A stretch of DNA of 64,000 bases from Anthoceros angustus (taxonomy: Eukaryota; Streptophyta; Anthocerotopsida; Anthocerotales; Anthocerotaceae): assembly GCA_010909165.1 (NCBI GenBank), contig MU008186.1, positions 62,001-126,000 on the forward strand, read 5' to 3'. How positions within the stretch are numbered: position 1 is the stretch's first letter; every line of letters begins with the position of its first letter. Made by a program: the position numbers and the translations under genes. This document shows, piece after piece, positions 1 to 11,202 of the stretch. A model generated the notes under the pieces. It did not search any database, was not told the origin of the DNA, and saw only the letters and a list, made by a program, of their open reading frames with translations.

Positions 1-52
1 CCGGTTCACGTGACATTAAGAGCAGCAGCAGGGGAGATGGAGATGGGCGATG

Positions 53-88
53 GAGTCGTTCGAGTCGTTCGAGTCGTTCGAGTCGTTC
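53..88. repeat. 9-bp tandem repeat (GAGTCGTTC)x4
   Basis: Four perfect copies of GAGTCGTTC, followed by diverged copies to about position 105. It lies upstream of the first gene, probably in its 5' leader or promoter. An ATG at 50 opens an out-of-frame ORF through the repeat, which I take to be a chance ORF. Confidence 0.9.
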
Positions 89-182
89 GAGCCGAGCCGT
101 TCGAATCGGGTGGCGTTTCAGACTCTGCTCCACCCACCACCCACCGATACGCACTGTAGGTGTGCAGACACAGCGGGAGGCT

Positions 183-758
183 ATGGCGGGCAGGAGCGCC
201 AACCAGTTCCACCATCTGTCGCACAGTTTCGGAAACGGGTACTACACCAGCCCCAAATTCCACTACGGGATCAACCCCACAGTGCCCAGATTCTACCACG
301 GCAACCGGATCACAAGCTACATCCTGTTCCTTGGCAAGTACAATGGCTTCCGGCCCAGGAACCCCGTGCTGGAGCAAAATCCCAACAGGGTGCTGTTCGA
401 GCGGCAAGGCAGGAGCTGGGACGGGGAGAAGAAGCTGAAGCCGCTCCCAAACCCTAGCGTCACCACCGTCATCCAGCACAACAACGGCGGCGGGAAGCAC
501 CGGCTAGCCCGCAGGAACCTCATCTACATGCGGGAGAACGCGCCCGACCCCGAAGATATTCGCAAGCTGCAGGCCATGGAGGCGGTGGAGATGAGGATCC
601 GGCGGAGGAGCCAGCGGGAGCTGGAGAAGGCGCAGGAAAGGAGGCGGAGCTCGGCGATGGCAGCCGCGTCCGCGGCTGCGAACCCTGCTAACCCTGGAAA
701 CACTGCAGGCCCTGCCAGTGCACGGGTGCGGTTCCAGTTGCCCCGCCCTGCCGCCTAG
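183..758 (+). CDS. Unrecognised basic protein, 191 aa
   Basis: Single uninterrupted ORF from the first in-frame ATG at 183 to TAG at 756-758. I do not recognise the family. The N-terminal 60 residues are rich in aromatics, Gly, Pro and His with a short hydrophobic stretch (ITSYILFLGKY, about residues 42-52) that is too short and polar for a clear membrane span. The central part is basic. About residues 119-165 form a strongly charged, probably helical segment rich in Arg and Glu, followed by an Ala/Asn/Pro-rich tail. No signal peptide is evident. Several short axonemal proteins have this small, basic, aromatic-rich and helical make-up, and two flagellar genes lie in this window, so a flagellar role is possible but unsupported by any motif. 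It could also be the last exon of a gene whose upstream exons lie outside the window. Confidence that it is coding rests on ORF length and composition only. Confidence 0.55.
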   Translation: MAGRSANQFHHLSHSFGNGYYTSPKFHYGINPTVPRFYHGNRITSYILFLGKYNGFRPRNPVLEQNPNRVLFERQGRSWDGEKKLKPLPNPSVTTVIQHNNGGGKHRLARRNLIYMRENAPDPEDIRKLQAMEAVEMRIRRRSQRELEKAQERRRSSAMAAASAAANPANPGNTAGPASARVRFQLPRPAA

Positions 759-2125
759 TCCCAGGTGCAGGAGCAGGGACGGACAGAGCCAGTACCGGGG
801 CCACGCGGGTTCCGTCCTCCGCTCCCGTTGCGCGAGGCTATGGCGGGTACAGTGGGGCCGGGTTCTGTGGCAGGAGTCGACTTTCGTGAGCGAGAACAGA
901 GGGGGCCATGGGTATTACCACTATGAACGCATGTACCTTGAAAGGATCACAGCTGCCAGGCATTGGTTTCTCACATCTCAAGGCAGCAAAGGCCTGGCTG
1001 GTGCCAGTCGAGGGCGAGTGTGCACCTGCACCTCCTGGTGCGGAGATGATGAGGTGAGCTCATCGAGTCTCGGGTGTGAGATCATCATGCCAGGGTGTTG
1101 CGTTAGGTCAGACAAGTTGCGGGACCGGCCCGGGTCTTCTTGTCAGCGTCCTCATTCCTGCACACAAGGAAAATGCTTTGTATATGTCTGTGTTTGCAAG
1201 GTTTCGGATCAGACCTGCAATGGAAGCGTACAGTACACATCTATCAACGTGGACTTGCAGGCAGACATAGTCTACACAGCCAGGCCCAGGCCAGAATGTG
1301 TGCTCCACGCAATCATGGATCCAAAAACAGGCGGTATCGTGCTGAGCGCGGGGTCTGGCACCGGCCACCTTGGGGACTGGATCCTGCACGCATTTCCATG
1401 CACCCAATCTGTAGGGTAACAAGGTTGATGAGGCAGCAGCTCCGGTTGATTCATGAAACCAGTGCTGACATGACTGCATGTTCCAGGTGAGTTGAGGTGG
1501 TATTGTTTGTTGGGAATTCAGGGGCATATGCTGTCTGTCTGCCCGCTCCATGTTCCCTGTGCACCCCATTTCTTGTCAGCTTGCTAGGTGACTCATTTAC
1601 CTGTTGTGTTCAGAAGCTTGTCATCTTACTTGAGATGGCAGAGACTTGATCACATCCGGGAAGAATCGGGAAACTGTTCACGCCTCTCCTTCACGTGGCC
1701 GCTGCCTCCAATTTGCATTTGAATCTGTGCACGGATGCGGCCATTCCGAGAGCGGCAGCACCAGAGCGTGGCACGTTAAGCTTGTGCGTACAGTTCTGTA
1801 CAGTTCCCTGATTGCAAGATCACCACCGAGTTAGCACAAGATCCTCAGCTGAACCGACCTTAGGCTGCTTATTCAGACACAGAGAAAACTACAGCATTTG
1901 CTGCTTGGTCCAGAACTTGGTCCACAACTGCAAGTGTGTTATCATCCTGAAGAGAAAACGGGAAACTTGTGACTCACCGCAACCATCCAGAATTCTCGGG
2001 AAGCTGTTTGGAAACTCACGTTCATCATCCTCCAGCTCCAGTCCTCCCCTTTGAAAACCTGAGCTAGTGACTCAAGCCTTCCTTGCATGGAGTGACTTCA
2101 TCACCAACTCTGCCCTGGACGCCGC
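759..2125. other. No gene recognised
   Basis: About 1.4 kb between the first ORF and the tandem array. A 233-codon open frame (718-1419) lacks biased composition or any recognisable motif and starts inside the previous gene in another frame. The stretch could hold the 3' UTR of the first gene, but I see no canonical AATAAA signal close to its stop. Confidence 0.5.
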
Positions 2126-4620
2126 TCAGCACCTGTTCCGCGAGATGGTTGATCTAAAGAAGAGGATCTTTAAGGAGGTGAGGATAGAGGACGGCCCATC
2201 TCCAGTTGCAGGACATCCCTCCAAAGTGTAGGCCTCGGAAGATTGCTGAGTCTCTGATACATAGCCAACACCCTGCCCTTCAGATCGTTCATCTGGAGAT
2301 AAAGATCTATAGAGGAGGATGTTAAAAGCAGGTGAGGTTGGTGGACAGCCCATCTCCAGTTGCGCAAATGCCTTAAAAGTGCAAGCCTCCGACGAGGACA
2401 AAGACCGAATTCCCGTTAAGATCCTGGTCTTCGGATAGTTCATCTAAAGATTAGGATCTTGACTGCAATGAGATCAGAGATTGCCCCAACCTCACTTCGT
2501 GGACAGCTCCTGGCGCTGAAAGGGAAGTCTCTGATACATACACTCGACTACAATGTCACTGCCATTAAGACCCTCATCTTCAAATAGTTCATCTGGGGAT
2601 TAGAATCTTGACTGCAAATGAATAAGATATTCCCCCTACTTCACTTCCTGGACAGCTCCTGGCACTGAAATGGAAGCGGCTACACACAGCCACACACATC
2701 AGACCAGAATGCTGCCACTCCGACCGACTCACCACCCCGTCTTGGATACAATCGCATACTTGCAATAAGATGATCTGCCGGCTGAGTCTGATCCATAGAC
2801 CAAACTCCAACCTCATTGCAGTTAAGCTCCGGATCCTCAGATTGTTCAGCTGGAGGTCCTGACTGGAATGAGCCCAGGGATTGCCCCAGTTTCACTAGCT
2901 CGTCAGCTCCTGCCATTGAAATGGAAGGGGCTCCACAAAGCCATACACATCGACCGGGATGCTCCAACACAATCAACCAGAATGCTCCAATACCGACCAG
3001 CTCACCACTCCGTCGTCGACACAATCGCAGACTTGCAATAACATGATTTCCCACCTGAGTCCAATCCGTAGACCAAACTCCAACCGCATCGCAGTCAAGC
3101 TCCGGATCCTCAGATTGTTCATCTGGAGGTTCGGATCTTGACTGGAATGAGGTCAGGCGTTGCCCCAGTTTCACTTGCTCGACAGCTTCTGCCGCTGATA
3201 TGGAAGGGGCTCAACAAAGCCATACCCATCAGCCAGAATGCTCCCACACTGACCAACTCACCACCCCGTCACCAGCACAATCGCAGACTTTCAATAACAT
3301 GATTTCCCTCCTGAGTCCAATCCGTAGACCAAACTCCAACCGCATCGCAGTCAAGCTCCGGATCCTCAGATTGTTCATCTGGAGGTTGGGATCTTGACTG
3401 GAACGAGGTCAGAGGTTGCCCCAGTTTCACTTGCTCGACAGCTTCTGCCGCTGATATGGAAGGGCCCACAAAGCCATACACATCGACCGGGATGCTCCAA
3501 CACAATCAACCAGAATGCTCCAATACCGACCAGCTCACCACTCCGTCGTCGACACAATCGCAGACTTGCAATAACATGATTTCCCACCTGAGTCCAATAG
3601 ACCAAACTCCAACCGCATCGCAGTCAAGCTCCGGATCCTCAGATTGTTCATCTGGAGGTTCGGATCTTGACTGGAATGAGGTCAGGCGTTGCTGCCCCAG
3701 TTTCACTTGCTCGACAGCTTCTGCCGCTGATATGGAAGGGCTCAACAAAGCCATACCCATCAGCCAGAATGCTCCCACACTGACCAACTCACCACCCCGT
3801 CACCAGCACAATCGCAGACTTTCAATAACATGATTTCCCTCCTGAGTCCAATCCGTAGACCAAACTCCAACCGCATCGCAGTCAAGCTCCGGATCCTCAG
3901 ATTGTTCATCTGGAGGTTGGGATCTTGACTGGAACGAGGTCAGAGGTTGCCCCAGTTTCACTTGCTCGACAGCTTCTGCCGCTGATATGGAAGGGGCTCC
4001 ACAAAGCCACACCCATCAACCAGAATGCTCCAACACTGACCAACTCACCACCCGTCACCAGCACAATCGCGGACTTGCAATAACATGATTTGCCAGCTGT
4101 GTCCTATCTGTAGACCAAACTCCAACCCCATTGCAGTTAGCTCCGGATCCTCAGATTGCTCATCTGGAGGTTCGGATCTTCACTGGAATGAGCTCAGGGA
4201 TTGCCCCAATTTCACTTGCTCCACTCCTCCTGCCGCTAAAATGGAAGGGGCTCCACAAAGCCTGCAAGGCGTAGCAAAATCAGCGAAGACCTTAACATCA
4301 AACCAGAATCCTCCAACTCCGGCCAACTCACCACCCTATCTTCGACACAATCGCAGACTTGCAATAACATGATTTGCGAGCTGAGCCCAAATCCGTAGAC
4401 CAACCTCATTGCAGTAAAGCTCCGGATCCTCAGATTGTTCATCTGGAGGTTTAAAACTTGACTATTGCCCCAGTTTCACCTGCACGACAGCTCCTGCCGC
4501 TGATATGGAAGGGGCTCCACAAAGCCACCCACATCCGATCGGAATGCTCCAACACTGACCAATTCACCACCCCGACTATACATACTTGCAATAACATGAT
4601 TTGCCAGCCGAGTCCATTCT
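2126..4620. repeat. Tandem array, period about 254-279 bp, with two-unit higher-order repeats
   Basis: The landmark CTCCGGATCCTCAGATTG recurs at 2827, 3100, 3356, 3629, 3887, 4141 and 4420, giving spacings of 273, 256, 273, 258, 254 and 279 bp. Each unit also carries a block reading CAATAACATGATTT and a block reading TTCACTTGCTCGACAGC. More diverged copies occur upstream, back to about 2150. Units near 3190-3430 and 3720-3960 are almost identical to each other but differ from the alternate units, so the middle of the array is a dimer of about 530 bp duplicated as a block. Open frames on the minus strand (for example 2680-3174) span two units but change frame between units because the period is not a multiple of three. 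The array is therefore probably non-coding satellite-like DNA, or a decayed amplified gene fragment. Confidence 0.9.
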
Positions 4621-5351
4621 GTACCAAATATGTCCACTCAAATGTTGGAACCCAGCCAAAATCAGCCTTACATCAAATCCTAGCTTCACAAAGCTTGCGA
4701 TCCTCAATGACTCATACAGAGGTGAGGAGCTTTCCAGAAAGGGAGATTAAGTTGTGCCCCATGTGCCCCAGCTCCACTCCCACCTTAAGCTACAGGTCAG
4801 AATCACACTGCCTGGAACAAAACGAGCATCTGGTCTCTCGAGGATTAGGGTTAGGAAGTTGTCAAAGCTGCCATCTCCCCTCAATGAAACCTGGCGATTG
4901 CGATCACATCCAGCATGCCTTGGACAAGAAACAGGGATAAGCAGCACCATGAATTACCAAGAAGCAGGCAGCCGCAATCTGTTTCAAACACTGAAGAAGA
5001 TGAAGCAGAGACTGACCCGCCTGTTTGCAGCCAAAGGTCAAACTGCAAACCCGAAGTTCACGGCACAGGGCGGAAACATAGGTGTCCACCCTCTCCTGGG
5101 TTCTCGTCTTCAACAACCTGGTTGAAGCCGTGAGGCGGAGGCTCGGAGCGCTTGCAGATTGCGGGTTGCTGCCCGGCGGCGTGTCCACGAAAGCCAAAGG
5201 ACATGAAAGGCGGGAGCAGGGAATGCTTTCCCTTCGTATCTCGCAGTAGCGATGCGACTGCTTACACCGCAGAGGAGGCTGCCGTCACTCTGGCAGCGAC
5301 TGGACCTCATCCGCCTCCGCTTCCGCCTCCCCCTCCGCCTGGAGCATGTAG
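4621..5351. other. Intergenic region and 5' leader of the MORN gene; no gene seen
   Basis: This follows the last repeat remnant and runs to the MORN3-like start. Short open frames exist on both strands without recognisable domains. A C/T-rich tract (CCGCCTCCGCTTCCGCCTCC, about 5309-5340) lies just before the ATG and is probably 5' UTR. Confidence 0.5.
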
Positions 5352-7063
5352 ATGGCTCTGACCTTCCAGGTGGACGACATCCTCGACATCCCCGACATCC
5401 CTCCTCTGGACTGGAAGAGCCCGTTCGAGGAGGACGTGTTCGCGATTAGGGACGGAGAGACCTACTCCCAGCGCCTGGACCGCCTCGCTCTCAAACATGG
5501 CTTCCGCGGCTTCATGCACTGGACCAGCGGGGACTTCTACTGGGGCGAGTGGGTGCGCAACAAGCGAGAAGGTAGGCAAGGCGGGCAGGCAGGCAGGGAA
5601 GGAAGGAGGGAAGGGGGAGGCCAAGTGGCAAAGTGGGTCGTGGTGGCCTTGCGGGCTGCTGCTGCTGGGCACTTGGCAAGTGATGCAGAGCTGACAGGAG
5701 AGAGCGGGCTTTGATGGTGGTGGGTGGCGTGCAGGGAGAGGCATCCATGTGTACAAGAACGGGAACCGCTATGAAGGCAGGTGGAAAAACAACAAGAGAG
5801 AAGGACAAGGGATTTTCTGGGTGATCGACGAAGGCAACAAGTACAAGGTGCGGTACCGGGGCTCCTGGAAAGACAACCTGTTTGAGGTGAGTTATGTGCT
5901 GGCCTTGGCAGCAATCACCAAGCTTCACAGCAGCAGCACAGCACAGCACAGCAAAGCAAAGCATCTTCACTTTCTCCTCTGGTGCATGCTCAGGCGAGAG
6001 TGTACTTCCTGATGGTTGATTCATGTCAGCATCACGAGTGTAGGGCAAAGGACAGCTGAACGGCGAGTGTGGGGAGAAGTATGAGGGCAGGTTTAAGAAG
6101 GGCATGCGGCATGGCCTCGGCAAGCAGAAGTACTTCGCGGGCATTCCGGGCTGCTACCACGAGTACCACGGCGAGTGGAAAGAGAATAAGCGCCATGGCA
6201 TTGGCACTCTCAAGATGGGTACTTCCCTTGCAACCATTACCTGGACCTCTCCTTCCCTCTCCTTAGAGGCCACGTACTTGCAAGTCCGTTGTTCCTCCTT
6301 CGTCGTCCCTCCCTCCCAGTGGAGGTTCATGTGCCTCTACAACCCCCTCTTTTTTGGCTTCCTCCTGCTGGCTCCCTCTGATTGGATGTTGCTGGAACCT
6401 TTCTCTTGATTGTTTCTACGGTAGCTCCTTTTGATTGGAGGTTGGTAGTCCTTGCCTTTTTGGCTTCTTCATCCTCTGATTGGAGGTGATGGAATGCTTG
6501 CATGTTGGTGATGGAATGCTTGCATGTTGCATGCTCTTCCTTCTTCCTTCGCGTTCAAGGTGTTGGGGGCATAGGACTGAATTTCCTGCCCTCACAGACT
6601 GGACTCCATTAAGTAGAGCTTGTCCTTGTCTATAATCTTTTCTGATTGGCTGATCTTTTACAGTAGGACGTCTTCTCCTCGTACCTTTCCTTCTTCTGTC
6701 TCTGGAGGTTGTCCACTATCACCTCCTCGTCCCGGGATTGGATTGGAGGTTGGAGTGAGTTGAAATTGCTCCTTCCTGCTTCCATGTGTCTGATTGGGGA
6801 GATGGAGTGCGCTGGTGACAGCAAATGGCGATGTGTACGAGGGCAACTTTTACGAGGGCGTGAAGGAGGGCCCGGGGGTGTACTACTTCGCGGAGTTGAC
6901 GGCCAAGTATGAGGGAGTGTGGAAGGGCGACATGCTCAAATGCGGCTCCTACGTGAAGCCCAAGAAGACTGTGGACAACGTGTTGCCCGTAGCGGAGGTG
7001 GCGCGTCACACCCTTCTGACGCAGGATATCATGAACGAGGTTTTGCAGACAACCTCGTTTTGA
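5352..7063 (+). CDS. MORN3: MORN-repeat protein, MORN3-like (4 exons)
   Basis: Predicted join 5352-5571, 5735-5886, 6044-6218, 6822-7063, giving 262 aa. All introns obey GT-AG and the phases match. The N-terminal 45 residues are unique. They are followed by about seven MORN motifs of YxGxW/FxxxxxxGxG type, for example NRYEGRWKNNKREGQG, EKYEGRFKKGMRHGLG, GDVYEGNFYEGVKEGPG and KYEGVWKGDMLKCG. The C-terminal motif KYEGVWKGDMLKCGS followed by a short Pro-Val-rich tail matches the layout of animal MORN3, where the last MORN is followed by a segment ending in a short helix. MORN3 is known as a sperm/ciliary protein in animals. A role in the male-gamete flagellum is an inference that fits the axonemal dynein gene in the same window. 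Intron 3 (603 bp) is rich in TGATTGGAGGT-like repeats. Another MORN-family assignment cannot be excluded. Confidence 0.85.
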
Positions 7064-8895
7064 AGCCAAGCCGCTTTGCTTACCTCAGCGAGCCCATCAA
7101 TCATGGTGTCTCACAACAGTTTTGCAGCACATCACTTCACTGGACTTTTCACCCTTGCTTCTCTCGCAAGTTCCAGCACCATCTTGGTGATCCCCGGGCT
7201 CCCATCCTTCTGGCAGGGCATTCACCTGCCCTGCCTACCCTCTAGGTGAAGCACGCACGGCACTCCTGCTTCCACTTACACCCAGCTGCTTCCAACAATT
7301 TGTGGAAGCGTCAGATTCTGCTCTACCTGTGACTAGAAGCAGACAGCAGCAACCATCAGTTTCAGGCGTGAATCCCGAGCTCGGCAGAGAGACAAGTGTC
7401 AGTTGTGTAACCTTGAACTAGGTCATACAATTCAGGAATCGTGCCTGTGCATCTCCAAATATTGTCACGGCCTTCTTGTGGATCAGACAGAGCGTCATTC
7501 TATTGGCTGAGGGTAATCAGAATCGCGGCTCGCCCGGTGAGGAAGTTTAATAAAACTTGAATGACAAAAGAGCTGCCCATAAGAGTTATATAAACATTAT
7601 CCGTTAGGGTAATGAGACAACAGGAAACAGCCTTTCTGCACCCCAGCAATGACTACCGTACCCTCTAAACGCTCACCACAGAATGTATCGGTAGAGTCTC
7701 CAACACCAAAACTTGCCAAGGCCCAGCCTGTCTGCCGGTCTGTCGATCTATTCATTTGACCGTGGTGGCAGTAACGCGCGTCTCTTCCCACTCAACCTAG
7801 CTTCCGCTGCATGATCCATGCGCCGAGGTTAGCTTCAGGCTGGTTACCTTCCGCAGCCTGAATTCAGGATTGAAGCTCCCCAAAGCACTATGGGGCGATG
7901 GCCATCCGTAGAAAAATTGCAGCTATGTCAAGTAAATGCTCGCAGGGCAGAAGCTGAGGACGACTCTTGGAATGTCACAGGGCATAAGGAACTTCGGTCT
8001 GTTCACGACTTGATCACAAACAATGACTGCACAGTCGAGTGCGGGTGAAGGACGGTGGTCAGTACGGCAGAAGCAGGCATCAACGGGGAAAGGCAGATCG
8101 TATGGTTGTCGAAAGGAGCTTACAGTTTCGATAGCCACAGGCGTCCCGTCTTCAGCAATAATTTCGATAAGAGTACCAGACTGATCAGCCTGAAGTGAGT
8201 AGAGAAACGCAAGGCCAGGGTTTAGACATCCTGAAAGGTTTTAGCCGCATACATTCCAAAAACCTAGGACACGGCCAAGGTCCTGGGACGAGACGTCAGT
8301 ACCTCGATCTCGTTCATCAGCTTCATGGCCTCCACAATGCAGATGACTTGTCCTTTCTGGATCTTGGAATGTTGGACTGAGACTTAGCCTTCTCTATAAC
8401 TGGCCCATAATGCCCTGGATGCTCGGCTACACCGAAACCTGGGCCTAACAGTAGCCATCGACTCATGGATTGAGAAAAGATTGTTATGTTAGGGAATCCC
8501 CAAGTAATGTTGGTGCAGCAAAAACCGAACTCGTCGAGGAGGCCGCCGAGTGAGTGCTGTAGGAGTTTCTATGGGGGTTATTTGATGGAGTTCGTTGGGA
8601 CGCCCAAGCCGCACTTGCGGCTCTGCTATTTTATCACACTCTGCTATTTTATGAGCCAACACAGCGGCGAAAAAGACATGAAAAAAGCTCAAGACGATGT
8701 GGGAAATACATACAAGGTCTCCGGGTTTGGTATTCCTTTCATTCCGTAGACGTTTCTCTCGGAAACGTTCGTTGCTTTGTCAGCAGCCAAGTCGGACATA
8801 ACACTTGGCAACAATAGGCCTGTGTTCCCACGACCCTTGGGACCGTGATTTAGGGTTTAATGAGCCTCACGACGTGACGATGTGAATGAGAGGCC
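7064..8895. other. Intergenic; no gene recognised
   Basis: 1.8 kb between the MORN3-like gene and seipin. It contains the possible poly(A) signal noted separately and short open frames without domain signatures (for example 8486-8749 plus and 7923-8138 minus). The seipin promoter and leader must lie in the right part, but no TATA motif stands out. Confidence 0.5.
7549..7554 (+). terminator. Possible polyadenylation signal AATAAA
   Basis: Canonical AATAAA 486 bp beyond the MORN3-like stop codon, in a stretch with no other gene. It is the first such hexamer I see downstream on this strand, so it may end that transcript. Confidence 0.4.
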
Positions 8896-8978
8896 ATGGC
8901 GCAGGAGGAGGCGGCCGTGCGGGAGGAGGAGGAGGAGGAGAAGGAGGAAGGCAACGTGGAGGGCCAGGCGGGTGGTAA
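8886..8978 (+). promoter_or_regulatory. Overlapping out-of-frame upstream ORF of the seipin gene
   Basis: An ATG ten bases upstream of the seipin start opens a 30-codon, Gly/Arg-rich frame that terminates at TAA 8976-8978, inside the seipin coding region. Its start context is weak (T at -3, A at +4), while the seipin ATG has G at -3 and G at +4. Leaky scanning would still allow seipin translation. Any regulatory effect is inferred. Confidence 0.45.
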
Positions 8979-11202
8979 CGGGAAGGTGGATGAGGAAGGG
9001 GAGGGAGAGGACCAGTCTTCGTCTTCCTCAAATTTTTCCTCATCCTGGGACGACGCCGACTTTGATGCTGCCTTGGAAGAGGATCAGGAAGAAGCAGAAC
9101 GTGAAGGAGGAGGTGGAGAGCAAGTTGTGCACAACCAATCTGCTTTGAAGGAGCGAGCAGAGGAGGCCCTGCGATCGGGTCTCAGGAGGAGATTGGGAGC
9201 GTGGAAAGCCGAATTCCAGGTGCTGGAGGGGGCTGAACTGGTTGAGCCTGGAGGAGGAAGTTTGGAGATTGGAAGCGGAGTTGAATCGGCTTTGGAGGAG
9301 GATGCGAGGGGGAAGGCGCAACAGCGGCAGGAGCGTGGATCTCCCACTGTAGAGGGAGATGGAGGTGGTGAGCAGTTTGGCACGTTTCCAAGGTCTCCAC
9401 CTGGAGTTGATGTTGAGGTGGAAGAAAGCGCGTCTGACGGACAGGGTTCCCTGGCGTCATTCTCGTTCCAGGGATCGGTGGATGGGGGGAGGGAACCATC
9501 TGAGGTCAACTCGCGACATGCCGGGTTAGGTTCGCTTTGGCCGTCGGGATTGGAGTCCGATGAGGAGGAGGAGATTGTCTCGGAGCGGAAGAGACCGCAT
9601 GCCGAGGACCAGGACGATGGCGAGGAGGAGCAGCCGGTGGCCAGGAGACGGAGACTCGTGTCCAAGAGGCTGGATGTTGAGGAGGTAGAAGAGGGGGAGG
9701 TCGGCGGAGGTGAGATCTGCGCTTTCAAGGAGGTTTACAAGATGCCTGCAGCAGATGACATGCCGTCGGGGAGCGGGGACGGGCAGGGGCAGGGGCAGGG
9801 GCAATTGTTGTTGCTGCCTGCAGCTTTTATAATAAACGCAATCGGCTTTCAGGTGAAGCTGATCGGGAAGGCGTTCAATGTGTTTCTATGGTTCTTGAAT
9901 CTGTTCTGCTATATGTTCTGGGCACCGATAGCTAAGACCTTGGAGGCAACCGGGCTTATCACGCAAGGGGTTTCCTACGTCTCACAGTTGCCCCCGAGGA
10001 TTGCACAAGGGGCGTCTCATGCAGGGCCCAAGGTGGGGCAGCTATGGAAGAAAATGGGACTCGGGTGTCTGGCTGCTACGTATGTGGTCATCGTCTTGAT
10101 AGCGCTGCTGATTCCGGCTGTGGTGCTTGATTATGTGGTGCTCAGTAGGTTTGTTGAGAAGCCGCTTGAGATCAAGGAGCCGCTTCATTTCGATTACACT
10201 CAGCCGAAGCCTAGCGCAGTTGTCAACCTTCTGGCCCCAGCGGTGATGGTAAGGGCAAAAAACTATGCTGCAGCTCATCCTGATAAGATTGTTAAAACCC
10301 GGGCCATCCCTGTAGGACATAAGTTTCACGTCACTGTTGTCCTGACATTGCCAGAGTCGGACTACAATCGGCAACTAGGCATGTTCCAAATCTCGGTTGA
10401 ACTGTTATCCATACGAGGTTATGTTCTGGCTAGAGCTAGCCGGCCATGCATGTTGCAGTTCCGCAGTGGTCTACTCCGCCATGCCAAGACCCTTTTACTC
10501 GGCTTGCCTCTGTTGCTGGGCTTGTCTCAGGAATACCAGACTATGGCTGTACGAGTCCTGGAGCGTCATGAAGAGAAAGTGATACCAACTGCGAGTGTGA
10601 GAACTCTATTGGAGCCGAAGGCAGGGTTTCCTCTGGGCCAAGGGCTGCCTGAGCTTTACAAGGCGGAGGTGCGGATACAATCGCAGCTGCCGTGGCTTAA
10701 GTCCCTTGTGTACAATTGGAGGTGGACCTTCTATGTTTGGGGCGCCTTCTGGCTGTTTCTCCTCGAGGTTGGACTGGTTCTGCTGTGTTGTAGACAAGCA
10801 CTTATCCCGACATCGTGGCGCTCCTTCACAGACGATTCAGGGGAAGGATCTCAGAGGGGTCATCGTTCCACTAAAAGTAGGAGATCATCCGGGGCTGGAG
10901 AAGATGGGGTAAGCAAGAAGTCGGGGAGAAACAAGCGGCGCGTGTCATTCCAAGATGAAATTCCCACGGCAGATGTTTTGCCAGGCACAGACTCGGGTGC
11001 ACCTCCTGCTGACCAGCCTTTAGCAGAAGAGGAGTTCCCTGCAGGTCTGCCCATGCCTCCTTTGGAAGACGTTCCTGAATCGGGCGAGGATGAGGTCCTT
11101 GTGGTGGAGGACGTTGTCGCGGTTGTGCTTGAGAAACTAGCCAACGTAGACCAAGTCAAGGTTCTTCAGACAGTAGACGAAGATGAGACAAGACCCCCGT
11201 AG
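8896..11202 (+). CDS. SEIPIN: Seipin, long plant type, intronless (768 aa)
   Basis: Seipin is an ER membrane protein that oligomerises at ER-lipid droplet contacts and controls droplet formation. This ORF has a 300-residue acidic, Ser/Glu-rich N-terminal extension, including a Glu run near residues 13-20. It is followed by hydrophobic stretches at about residues 302-346 and 393-422. The conserved lumenal seipin domain covers about 425-600, with PLHFDYTQP at its start and the MFQISVELLS and SRPCMLQFRSGLLR segments. A second membrane span lies at about 607-635 (WTFYVWGAFWLFLLEVGLVLL). A Ser/Lys-rich then acidic cytosolic tail covers 640-768. A long N-terminus is characteristic of the plant SEIPIN2/3 group and not of the short SEIPIN1. 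The ATG at 8896 has a strong context and is the first in frame. Absence of introns is notable but the frame is intact throughout, so I see no sign of a retropseudogene. Confidence 0.9.
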   Translation: MAQEEAAVREEEEEEKEEGNVEGQAGGNGKVDEEGEGEDQSSSSSNFSSSWDDADFDAALEEDQEEAEREGGGGEQVVHNQSALKERAEEALRSGLRRRLGAWKAEFQVLEGAELVEPGGGSLEIGSGVESALEEDARGKAQQRQERGSPTVEGDGGGEQFGTFPRSPPGVDVEVEESASDGQGSLASFSFQGSVDGGREPSEVNSRHAGLGSLWPSGLESDEEEEIVSERKRPHAEDQDDGEEEQPVARRRRLVSKRLDVEEVEEGEVGGGEICAFKEVYKMPAADDMPSGSGDGQGQGQGQLLLLPAAFIINAIGFQVKLIGKAFNVFLWFLNLFCYMFWAPIAKTLEATGLITQGVSYVSQLPPRIAQGASHAGPKVGQLWKKMGLGCLAATYVVIVLIALLIPAVVLDYVVLSRFVEKPLEIKEPLHFDYTQPKPSAVVNLLAPAVMVRAKNYAAAHPDKIVKTRAIPVGHKFHVTVVLTLPESDYNRQLGMFQISVELLSIRGYVLARASRPCMLQFRSGLLRHAKTLLLGLPLLLGLSQEYQTMAVRVLERHEEKVIPTASVRTLLEPKAGFPLGQGLPELYKAEVRIQSQLPWLKSLVYNWRWTFYVWGAFWLFLLEVGLVLLCCRQALIPTSWRSFTDDSGEGSQRGHRSTKSRRSSGAGEDGVSKKSGRNKRRVSFQDEIPTADVLPGTDSGAPPADQPLAEEEFPAGLPMPPLEDVPESGEDEVLVVEDVVAVVLEKLANVDQVKVLQTVDEDETRPP

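Noticed and set aside
718-1419. 233-codon plus-strand frame
   Set aside because: No in-frame natural start context, overlaps the previous gene end and has no recognisable motif.
2680-3174. Minus-strand 164-codon frame across two satellite units
   Set aside because: Frame is not kept in other units because the period is not a multiple of three; no domain.
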